A stretch of DNA of 10,926 bases from CAZWEZ01 sp964632795 (GTDB lineage Bacteria > Pseudomonadota > Alphaproteobacteria > Rhodospirillales > 2-02-FULL-58-16): NCBI GenBank assembly GCA_964632795.1, contig CAZWEZ010000114.1:1-10926 (forward strand), written 5' to 3'. Numbering within the stretch: the first letter of the stretch is position 1; the number at the start of each line of letters is the position of its first letter. Shown here piece by piece: positions 1 through 5,382 of this stretch. Made by a program: the position numbers and the translations under genes. The notes under the pieces were generated by a model. The model was not told where the DNA came from. It ran no database searches and was given only the letters and a program-made list of their open reading frames with translations.

Positions 1-511
1 CAATTGAAAGCATGGGTAAATCTGAGACAAAAACGTCCTTAGCTAGGACAGCCCCATCTATAAAGACCGTGTGGCATCCCGCCGCCCGACCTGCGCCGAT
101 GTCCCGCCAACGATCCCCCACCATATAACTGCGCGTCAGATCGATATTCCATTCATGGGCCGCCTCCAGAAGCATCCCCGGCTTTGGTTTGTAGCAGGGG
201 CAATCATCCCCTTCAACGCCATAGCAGGCTTTGATGTCGTCAATGGCAAGGGTGTCGAGCAATTTCCGGTGCATGGCCTCGACGACTTCCCGTTTCTGCT
301 TGGCGGTCGCGACATCCGGCTGGTTGGTGGCAACGATTACAAGAAATCCGGCCCGATGAAGGTCTTCAATGGTTTCCACCACACCGGGCAGAATCTCCAT
401 TTCCTGGAGTGTGTCGGGAGGATACGGCTTGCCACCGCGAACGAAGGCGCGGTTGATAACGCCATCTCTGTCCAGAAAGACAGCCCGCCTTGCTTTCTTG
501 CCATCGCGCAA
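1..511 (-). CDS. GmhB-like HAD phosphatase (heptose bisphosphate phosphatase family), partial, C-terminus outside window
   Basis: This is a HAD-superfamily (HisB-N/GmhB type) phosphatase. The best-known members remove the 7-phosphate from heptose 1,7-bisphosphate in the cytoplasm during activation of heptose for LPS or other glycans. Visible are the nucleophile motif FLDRDGVIN (Asp14 and Asp16 counted from the TTG), the motif II region IVATNQPDVA, the Lys motif KPKPGM and the motif GDRWRDI. About 170 codons are present and probably only a few are missing. No ATG or GTG occurs in frame near the 5' end. I chose TTG at 511, which follows AGGGG and the isomerase stop by 14 nt; an in-frame TTG at 574 inside the isomerase is the alternative. 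The zinc-loop region reads C-Y-G...C-P-C-Y-K where family members usually have C-x-H...C-x-C-R-K, so one zinc ligand and a substrate-side Arg appear to be replaced. It probably forms an operon with the upstream isomerase. Confidence 0.85.
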   Translation of the reverse strand, partial: MRDGKKARRAVFLDRDGVINRAFVRGGKPYPPDTLQEMEILPGVVETIEDLHRAGFLVIVATNQPDVATAKQKREVVEAMHRKLLDTLAIDDIKACYGVEGDDCPCYKPKPGMLLEAAHEWNIDLTRSYMVGDRWRDIGAGRAAGCHTVFIDGAVLAKDVFVSDLPMLSI

Positions 512-525
512 AAGAGGGAAATCCC

Positions 526-1110
526 CTACCAGGTCGTCATTTTCTTTTGCAGGTCGGGATGTGAAACCAGGCAATGCCAGATCACGGCTTGGAATGCCTC
601 CGTATGCGGCGTGACATGGGTTGGATCGACCGTGGGGATCACGACAACCACATCACCCACTTTATTCGTATAGCCTGCGCTACGCCCCACGACACCAAGA
701 ATGCGCATCCCACGCGTCTTCGCTTCATCGAGCGCACGAATGATATTCGTGCTGATATTTCGTTCGCTATCGCCTCCGCCAACGGAAAACACCATAACGG
801 CATCCCTATCACAGGCGTTGCTGGTGCGAAGCCAAGCCTCGAAGACCGTATCCCACCCTTCATCATTGGTGCGGGCTGTCAATTCCGAAACATTGTCTAC
901 CGGCGAATAAGTCTCAATTCCGCACAATTTCCGGAAATCGTTGACGGCATGCGAACAGTTCGCCGCACTACCGCCAACACCGATAAGAAACAAACGCCCA
1001 CCACGATCACGAAGCGAAATGAGTTCCCTGGCCAACCGTTCGACGGAATCGTGATCAATGGAGGCTGCGATCTCCGCCACCTCGGCAAAATAGGTTTTTG
1101 TGTGATTCAC
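526..1110 (-). CDS. SIS-domain sugar-phosphate isomerase, GmhA-like
   Basis: A single SIS domain fills this protein (194 aa from GTG 1110). The closest well-known family is GmhA, which converts sedoheptulose 7-phosphate to heptose 7-phosphate in the cytoplasm. Visible are the phosphate-binding loop GVGGSAAN (about residues 44-51), the motif TARTNDEGW (about 78-86), a second loop SVGGGDSERN and the C-terminal helix motif TEAFQAVIWH. A longer frame begins at TTG 1119, but the only AGG directly abuts that codon, whereas it lies 9 nt before GTG 1110; I therefore prefer GTG. By eye alignment the catalytic Glu and His of E. coli GmhA (E65 and H180) correspond to Asp58 and Gln174 here, so the substrate may not be the classical one. 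The HAD phosphatase gene follows 14 nt after the stop, which supports a joint sugar-activation role. Base composition is less GC-rich than the genes to the right. Confidence 0.88.
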   Translation of the reverse strand: MNHTKTYFAEVAEIAASIDHDSVERLARELISLRDRGGRLFLIGVGGSAANCSHAVNDFRKLCGIETYSPVDNVSELTARTNDEGWDTVFEAWLRTSNACDRDAVMVFSVGGGDSERNISTNIIRALDEAKTRGMRILGVVGRSAGYTNKVGDVVVVIPTVDPTHVTPHTEAFQAVIWHCLVSHPDLQKKMTTW

Positions 1111-1131
1111 GTGTGTCAACCTATGCTAATA

Positions 1132-1176
1132 TTACTTCAAAGTTATCACCACCAGCTTCTTGCCCGAAATGTCCAC
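1132..1176 (-). pseudogene. Possible remnant of the 5' end of a nucleotide-sugar epimerase gene
   Basis: A GTG at 1176, preceded by AGGA with 8 nt spacing, opens a 14-codon frame reading VDISGKKLVVITLK and then stops (TAA). The first 11 residues look like the beginning of NAD-dependent nucleotide-sugar epimerases, whose N-terminus typically runs GKK-x-LVIGGAGxIGS. Here the frame leaves the pattern exactly where the glycine-rich NAD loop should start. My inference is an internal deletion that removed the rest of the gene and joined its first codons to the isomerase upstream region. Such epimerase genes do occur beside SIS/HAD pairs in polysaccharide clusters. A chance 11-residue resemblance, or a short leader peptide, remains possible. 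Confidence 0.4.
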
Positions 1177-1367
1177 CCGTGGGGTCCTAAAGGAAAACAA
1201 TCTCGGGGGAAAGGCATGCTACCGCCATCGGGGTGAAATCGAGCCCCCCGGCAATCGCGGTCGTTGGCGCGCAAGGCTCCTGGTTGTCTCTTCTCCCCGG
1301 CGTTTCCCCGGAACGTCCCTATGGCGCCAAGGCCTCTGTAACCATGACCCGTAGCACGCAGCTCAAT
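1177..1367 (-). other. Predicted long 5' leader of the carbohydrate operon
   Basis: No convincing gene lies between the isomerase start and the metallophosphoesterase stop (1423). If the promoter at 1374-1403 is real, transcription begins near 1367 and leaves about 190 nt of leader before the remnant start codon. Small inverted repeats are visible: a 4-bp stem 1301-1304/1312-1315 and a CGGGG/CCCCG stem 1229-1233/1246-1250 just upstream, in transcript direction, of the ops-like site. I recognise no known riboswitch class. A 75-codon minus frame in this stretch would start directly at the promoter -10 box and is not credible as a gene. Confidence 0.45.
1215..1226 (-). promoter_or_regulatory. 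ops-like element (RfaH/NusG-paralogue recruitment site)
   Basis: The minus strand reads GGCGGTAGCATG, which matches the enterobacterial ops element GGCGGTAGCGTG at 11 of 12 positions (mismatch at position 10). The GC-GGTA-GC core that forms the small non-template hairpin is intact. It lies within the predicted leader, about 140 nt after the predicted transcription start and 39 nt before the first start codon, ahead of carbohydrate genes. This is the arrangement known for RfaH-controlled polysaccharide operons in gammaproteobacteria. Function in this organism is inferred. Confidence 0.5.
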
Positions 1368-1373
1368 CGCCAT

Positions 1374-1403
1374 ATGTTAGGGTGTTCACGCCACGAACGT
1401 CAA
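1374..1403 (-). promoter_or_regulatory. Candidate sigma-70-type promoter of the carbohydrate operon
   Basis: On the minus strand TTGACG (1403-1398, 5 of 6 to consensus) and TAACAT (1379-1374, 4 of 6) are separated by 18 nt. The pair starts about 20 nt downstream of the metallophosphoesterase stop and points towards the isomerase, so the isomerase and phosphatase can be transcribed separately from the phosphoesterase gene. Confidence 0.5.
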
Positions 1404-1422
1404 GGCCGGGGTCGCGAACGCC

Positions 1423-2406
1423 TCAGTCTCCCCTTCCCTTCCGCAAGGTCACCAGGGTCACCTCGCCGTGGGAAAAATAGCGCAGCGGCAGGCTGCACAC
1501 GCCGGCGCCGCGGCTGGTGTAGCCGATCATTTCCCCGCAGCGCCACTCTCCGGCGGCGAAACGGCGGTTGCGGACCAGCCGCGTAAAGATCGGACGGCCG
1601 CCCGGCAGGCAGATTTGTCCGCCGTGGGTGTGTCCGCACAGGTAAAGGGAATATCCCCGTTCGGCCGCCCGCTCGGCCATCTCCGGGGAATGCACCAGGG
1701 CGATGGCGAATCCCTCCGGCACCGAATCCAGGGCCTTGTCGGCCGAAGGCGTGTAGAACCGGTTGACGTCATCGAGGCCGGTAATGTGCATTTGCGCCTG
1801 CCCCCGCAAAATGGCGACGGTCTCGTTGACCAGCACGCGGGGGCCCATTCGTTCGATCGCCTCGGCCATTCTGTGGTCGTCGTGGTTTCCGAGGGTGGCG
1901 ATCAATCCGTCGCCTGCCCGAACCGCCCCGAAGATCTCCGACAAGGGGGCGAGAACAGGCTCGAAAGGGCCGTCATCGACCGCCCGGTAATCACCGGTCA
2001 GCACACAGAGGTCGACCGGATATCCCGCCACCGCCTTGACGATGGCCTTGCCCAGGCCGGGAAGCATGTCGAGGTGAAGGTCGGTCAGGTGCAGGATGCG
2101 GTATGCGTCGAATTCGTCCGGTAGATTCGGAAACGACAGGTCCAGTCGGCACAGCCGTATATCGAGGGCGTTCCTCCAGCCGAGCCCGTACAGACCGGTG
2201 AGCCTGAGCAGCCTGGAAAACGCCAGGTAAAGCGTCCTGAACAGCTTTTTTCCGGTCCCGCGAAGACCGAGCGGCGTGCTTCGGATGAAGCGGCGCTCGA
2301 GTTCGATGCGTCGTCGCCGCCAGGCCAGGCGTTCCGGTGACGGGAGCCGGTCAGCCACCAACGCCCCTTGCGGGCCTGGTGTTTCGAGCGGCGTGTAGAT
2401 ATCCAT
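1423..2406 (-). CDS. Calcineurin-like metallophosphoesterase (YkuE-type)
   Basis: This 327-residue protein has all blocks of the calcineurin-like metallophosphoesterase superfamily: DLH (D109, H111), GDY (D139), GNHD (N174, H175), HSPE (H239) and GHTHGGQ (H259, H261). These residues bind two divalent metal ions. The HSPE and GHTHGGQI-LP blocks fit the YkuE-like group, some members of which cleave UDP-2,3-diacylglucosamine (LpxG) in lipid A synthesis; I cannot assign the substrate. No signal peptide or clear membrane segment is visible, although residues 50-80 form a basic, amphipathic stretch (LFRTLYLAFSRLLRL) that could touch the membrane. The frame extends upstream to TTG 2472, but ATG 2406 has GGAGAAGG 7 nt before it and is clearly the better start. 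A TTGACA lies at 2465-2460 but lacks a good -10 box. Confidence 0.88.
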   Translation of the reverse strand: MDIYTPLETPGPQGALVADRLPSPERLAWRRRRIELERRFIRSTPLGLRGTGKKLFRTLYLAFSRLLRLTGLYGLGWRNALDIRLCRLDLSFPNLPDEFDAYRILHLTDLHLDMLPGLGKAIVKAVAGYPVDLCVLTGDYRAVDDGPFEPVLAPLSEIFGAVRAGDGLIATLGNHDDHRMAEAIERMGPRVLVNETVAILRGQAQMHITGLDDVNRFYTPSADKALDSVPEGFAIALVHSPEMAERAAERGYSLYLCGHTHGGQICLPGGRPIFTRLVRNRRFAAGEWRCGEMIGYTSRGAGVCSLPLRYFSHGEVTLVTLRKGRGD

Positions 2407-2413
2407 CCGCAAC

Positions 2414-2421
2414 CCTTCTCC
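2414..2421 (-). promoter_or_regulatory. Shine-Dalgarno that fixes the metallophosphoesterase start
   Basis: GGAGAAGG on the minus strand ends 7 nt before ATG 2406. No comparable site precedes the longer alternative start TTG 2472. Confidence 0.75.
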
Positions 2422-2582
2422 GATCGTCGGCGTCGAAAACAATGTCATCGATGTCCCATTGTCAATCGCCAAGTGTCATCAGCGAGTTAATGGCTCCTCG
2501 ACGTTCCAAGTGGGATACCGACTTCATCTGGGCATCCTGAACGGCCCGCGAACGCGACTCGAAAAAAACAAGGGACTTTGAA

Positions 2583-2657
2583 TGGTGCCGCCGGGGTGAA
2601 TTGAACACCCGACCCCGCCCTTACCAAGGGCGTGCTCTACCCCTGAGCTACGGCGGC
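2583..2657 (-). tRNA. tRNA-Thr (anticodon GGT)
   Basis: On the minus strand a complete cloverleaf of 75 nt folds: acceptor GCCGCCG/CGGCGGC, D stem GCTC/GAGC, anticodon stem CGCCC/GGGCG with loop TTGGTAA (anticodon GGT), a 5-nt variable loop, and T arm GGGTG-TTCAATT-CACCC. The discriminator base is A and the 3' CCA is encoded. It decodes ACC and ACU. The D loop is short (7 nt between the stem halves). A run of seven T lies about 12 nt after the CCA on the transcribed strand, without an obvious hairpin. Confidence 0.97.
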
Positions 2658-2678
2658 ATTCCATGGGCAGCGGCGGGC

Positions 2679-2707
2679 AACATGACATAGCCCCCACCTC
2701 GTGGCAA
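2679..2707 (-). promoter_or_regulatory. Candidate promoter of tRNA-Thr
   Basis: Minus-strand TTGCCA (2707-2702) and CATGTT (2684-2679) are 17 nt apart, and the -10 box is 21 nt from the tRNA 5' end. The -35 box is good and the -10 box weak. Confidence 0.3.
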
Positions 2708-2714
2708 GGGTCCC

Positions 2715-2743
2715 TTGACGCCCGCCGCCGTGCCCTGCACCAT
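2715..2743 (+). promoter_or_regulatory. Candidate promoter of the murA operon
   Basis: TTGACG (2715-2720) and CACCAT (2738-2743) are 17 nt apart and lie upstream of the small arginine-rich gene. The -35 box matches 5 of 6 and the -10 box only 3 of 6. An 11-nt palindrome AAGGGTCCCTT (2706-2716) straddles the gap between this -35 box and that of the divergent tRNA promoter candidate and might be an operator. Confidence 0.3.
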
Positions 2744-2779
2744 GGCCGGCGCGGACCACCCTCGAAACCGGCGGGACCC

Positions 2780-2959
2780 ATGGACAAGGAACCCAAGACC
2801 CGGCGTTCCGGCGGCCCCGGCCCGGCCTCCGGCAAGGCCGCCGAAAGACGCCGCCGGCTGGCTGCGGCGCTACGCCAGAACCTCGCCAAGCGCCGCCGCC
2901 AGGCCGCCGCCCGTTGCCAAGCCTCGCGGCCCGCCGAGGGCGGCCGGGACGGGCGTTGA
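2780..2959 (+). CDS. Small arginine-rich protein upstream of murA
   Basis: This frame gives 59 residues with 14 Arg and 4 Lys, including ERRRRLAAALRQNLAKRRRQ (residues 22-41), a likely basic helix. Alphaproteobacteria often have a short basic protein of this kind directly before murA, with a core like ALRxNLxRRKxQ; no function is known to me. Its stop overlaps the murA start as TGATG, which indicates translational coupling and supports real expression. The frame is open back to 2663, but that part is unlike the family and antisense to the tRNA promoter region, so I take ATG 2780. It could bind nucleic acid or the ribosome, but that is a guess from charge alone. Confidence 0.6.
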   Translation: MDKEPKTRRSGGPGPASGKAAERRRRLAAALRQNLAKRRRQAAARCQASRPAEGGRDGR

Positions 2960-4245
2960 TGGATTGCATCCGGATTCGCGGCGGCAGGCCGCTCGAGGGC
3001 CAGATCCACATCGGCGGCGCCAAGAACGCCGCCCTGCCGCTGATGGCGGCCAGCCTGCTCGCCGAGGGCACCCTGACCCTGTCCAACCTGCCCCACATGG
3101 CCGACGTCTCGACCATGGCCCACCTGCTGGCCGAGCTGGGGGTCGAGGTCGGCATGAACGGCGACGCCACGCCCGACGGCCACGCGGGACGGGTCTTCAG
3201 CCTCGCCGCCGGCGCCACCGGCGTGACCACGGCGCCTTATGACCTGGTCCGCAAGATGCGGGCCTCGGTGCTGGTCCTGGGGCCGCTGCTGGCGCGGCGC
3301 GGCCGGGCCCGGGTGTCGATGCCGGGGGGGTGCGCGATCGGCACCCGGCCGGTCGATCTGCACCTCAAGGCGCTGGCCCAGCTGGGCGCCGAGATCGAGC
3401 TGTCCGAAGGCTATATCGAGGCCTCGGCGCCCGGTGGCCTGAAGGGCGCCCACATCGTCTTCCCGGCGGTCACCGTGGGCGGCACCGAGAACCTGCTGAT
3501 GGCCGCCGTGCTGGCCGAGGGCGAGACCGTGCTGGCCAACGCGGCGCGCGAGCCCGAGGTCGCCGACCTCGCCCGCTGCCTGACGGCGATGGGCGCCGAG
3601 ATCGAAGGCATCGGCACCGACACCCTGACCATCGCCGGCGTCGCCGGGCTGCACGGGGCCGAGCACGCGGTGATCCCCGACCGCATCGAGGCCGGCACCT
3701 ATGCCGTCGCCGCGGCGTTGAGCGGGGGCGACCTGGAGCTCGTCGGCGCCCGGCTGGAGTTGCTGGAAACGGTGGCCGACACCCTGCTCCGGGCCGGTGC
3801 CGAGGTCGTCGAGAGCGAAGCCGGGCTGCGGGTGCGCCGGGGCCCCGGACCGATCCTCGCCCTCGACGTCACCACCGAGCCGTTCCCCGGCTTCCCCACC
3901 GACATGCAGGCCCAGTTGACGGTGCTGATGACGGTCGCCGAGGGCGCCTCGATGATCACCGAGACGATCTTCGAGAACCGCTTCATGCACGTCCCCGAGC
4001 TGTGCCGGATGGGCGCCGACATCGCCGTCCAAGGCTCGACCGCGGTGGTCCGCGGGGTGCCCGGCCTCAGCGGGGCCTCGGTGATGGCCACCGACCTCAG
4101 GGCCTCGGTGTCCCTGGTCCTGGCCGGCCTGGTCGCCGACGGCGAGACGGTCATCAACCGGGTCTACCACCTGGACCGCGGCTACGAGCGCCTGGAGGAG
4201 AAACTGGCGGCGTGCGGCGCCGATATCGAAAGGATCAAGGGGTAG
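2959..4245 (+). CDS. murA: UDP-N-acetylglucosamine 1-carboxyvinyltransferase MurA
   Basis: MurA transfers enolpyruvate from PEP to UDP-GlcNAc, the first committed step of peptidoglycan synthesis, in the cytoplasm. The 428-residue length is normal. Visible are GGAKNAALPLMAA with the substrate residues K22 and N23, the catalytic-loop GGCAIGTRPVDLHLKAL with Cys125 (equivalent to C115 of E. coli, the residue alkylated by fosfomycin), the region ENLLMAAVLAEGETV, PTDMQAQ, and near the C-terminus DLRASVSLVLAGLVADGET and the final HLDRGYERLEEKLAACGA. The frame extends back to 2914, but ATG 2959 gives the family N-terminus (MDCIRIRGG) and overlaps the previous stop as TGATG. The presence of Cys rather than Asp in the loop predicts a fosfomycin-sensitive type. 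Confidence 0.98.
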   Translation: MDCIRIRGGRPLEGQIHIGGAKNAALPLMAASLLAEGTLTLSNLPHMADVSTMAHLLAELGVEVGMNGDATPDGHAGRVFSLAAGATGVTTAPYDLVRKMRASVLVLGPLLARRGRARVSMPGGCAIGTRPVDLHLKALAQLGAEIELSEGYIEASAPGGLKGAHIVFPAVTVGGTENLLMAAVLAEGETVLANAAREPEVADLARCLTAMGAEIEGIGTDTLTIAGVAGLHGAEHAVIPDRIEAGTYAVAAALSGGDLELVGARLELLETVADTLLRAGAEVVESEAGLRVRRGPGPILALDVTTEPFPGFPTDMQAQLTVLMTVAEGASMITETIFENRFMHVPELCRMGADIAVQGSTAVVRGVPGLSGASVMATDLRASVSLVLAGLVADGETVINRVYHLDRGYERLEEKLAACGADIERIKG

Positions 4246-4266
4246 GTAAAGGGTAGGATTGTCGGC

Positions 4267-5358
4267 ATGGAGAGGTTGGCGGCCATGATCGCCGGGGCCG
4301 TCGCCGCGGGGGTATTCGCGGTGGCGCTCTCGGGGCCGGTGGCGGCGGGGTCGGCCGGCGCCCAGGACCAGGTTAGCTTCACCCACAAGGGCATCGACCT
4401 GGTGGCGGTGCCCGTCAAGCCGGGGACCAGGGCCGACACCTCCATCCCCGGCCCGCGCCCCGGGCTGGACAGCCTCCGCCGGGGGCTCGACGTCATCCAC
4501 CTGAAATCGCCGTTCAGCGTCGCCCGCCTCGAGACGCTGAAGAACAACGGCCAGGTGATCATCGCCTACAACCCCAATTTCGAAGAAGGCAAGACGGGCG
4601 TCTTCGCCCTCGCCGCGTTCTTCCCCGACTTCTTCAAGAAGGACGCCTCGGGAGAGGGCGCCAAGAGGTTCGTGGTCGTCGTCGGCCCCCACGCCATCAA
4701 GTGGCCTGCCGACGAACTGGCGATGGTCATCGTCCACGAGCTGGTCGGCCACGGCATGCAGCACCTGCGCGGCCGCCTCGAATACATCCGCGAGCTGGAC
4801 CTGGAATGCGCGGCCAACCTCTACGGCGAGAAGTTCTACCAGGACATCGGAATCGACAAGACCGACAACGACGTAATCGCCTTCCGCCGGGCGCTGGAGG
4901 ATCACTGGTGCTCCGATTTCAAGCGCTATCTGCGGCGCCGCGAACCGTCCCTGATGAAGCTGTGGGACGTCCTCAATCCCGACGTGCCCCGTCTGCTGGC
5001 GGCCTTCGAGAACTACGCCGACGAACAGCGCACGCAGGGGACATCGGCCAAGGCCATCGGCGCGGCGAAGGAACTCCAGCAGGCCGAGGCCGCGAAGTGG
5101 GTGCGAAGGGTCGAGGCCGAGGGGACGCCCGAAGAGCAGTTCAACCTCGGCATCGCCTACCGCGACGGCCTGGGCGTGCCCAAGGACTACCTCCAGGCCC
5201 ACTACTGGCTGAGCCTGGCCGCCGCCACCTATCCTCCCGGGAAGGCTCGCGACGCGGTCGTCAAGGCCCGGGATTCGAACGCCCGCCGGCTGTCGCCGGA
5301 ACAGCTCGAAGCGGTCCGCAAGAAGGCCAAGGCGTGGTGGGACACGCACCGCAAGTAG
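4267..5358 (+). CDS. Secreted zincin-like metalloprotease with C-terminal Sel1-like repeat
   Basis: The 363-residue product starts with a signal peptide (hydrophobic core about residues 7-27, likely cut after AGA at residue 32), so it should act in the periplasm or outside. Residues 157-162 read HELVGH, the HExxH zinc motif, on a helix IVHELVGHGMQH. About 14-18 residues later IRELDLECAANLY offers E176 or E180 as third ligand, the spacing of a gluzincin-like site. Residues 286-320 match one Sel1/TPR-like repeat (NLGIAYRDGLGVPKDYLQAHYWLSLAA), followed by a tail LSPEQLEAVRKKAKAW as is common after such repeats. I do not recognise a named family for the N-terminal half. AGGA lies 8 nt before the ATG. 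It sits 21 nt after murA and 24 nt before the transaminase gene, hence in the operon. A link to the cell wall is suggested only by position. Confidence 0.8.
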   Translation: MERLAAMIAGAVAAGVFAVALSGPVAAGSAGAQDQVSFTHKGIDLVAVPVKPGTRADTSIPGPRPGLDSLRRGLDVIHLKSPFSVARLETLKNNGQVIIAYNPNFEEGKTGVFALAAFFPDFFKKDASGEGAKRFVVVVGPHAIKWPADELAMVIVHELVGHGMQHLRGRLEYIRELDLECAANLYGEKFYQDIGIDKTDNDVIAFRRALEDHWCSDFKRYLRRREPSLMKLWDVLNPDVPRLLAAFENYADEQRTQGTSAKAIGAAKELQQAEAAKWVRRVEAEGTPEEQFNLGIAYRDGLGVPKDYLQAHYWLSLAAATYPPGKARDAVVKARDSNARRLSPEQLEAVRKKAKAWWDTHRK

Positions 5359-5382
5359 ATAAGGACAACAGGGACAACAACG

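Noticed and set aside
71..673. A 200-codon plus-strand frame over the HAD and SIS genes
   Set aside because: The minus-strand genes carry clear family motifs. The plus frame shows none and has no ribosome-binding site.
1177..1367. Known riboswitch in the leader
   Set aside because: I compared it from memory with cyclic-di-GMP and ykkC-type patterns and found no convincing conserved core.
1146..1373. A 75-codon minus frame in the leader
   Set aside because: Its ATG directly follows the predicted -10 box, so it would start upstream of the transcript, and the product has no recognisable features.
2520..2582. Rho-independent terminator after tRNA-Thr
   Set aside because: A run of seven T is present on the transcribed strand, but I find no stable hairpin directly before it.
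2914..2958. N-terminal extension of MurA
   Set aside because: The extra 15 residues are read out of the upstream small gene. The TGATG junction and the family N-terminus support 2959.
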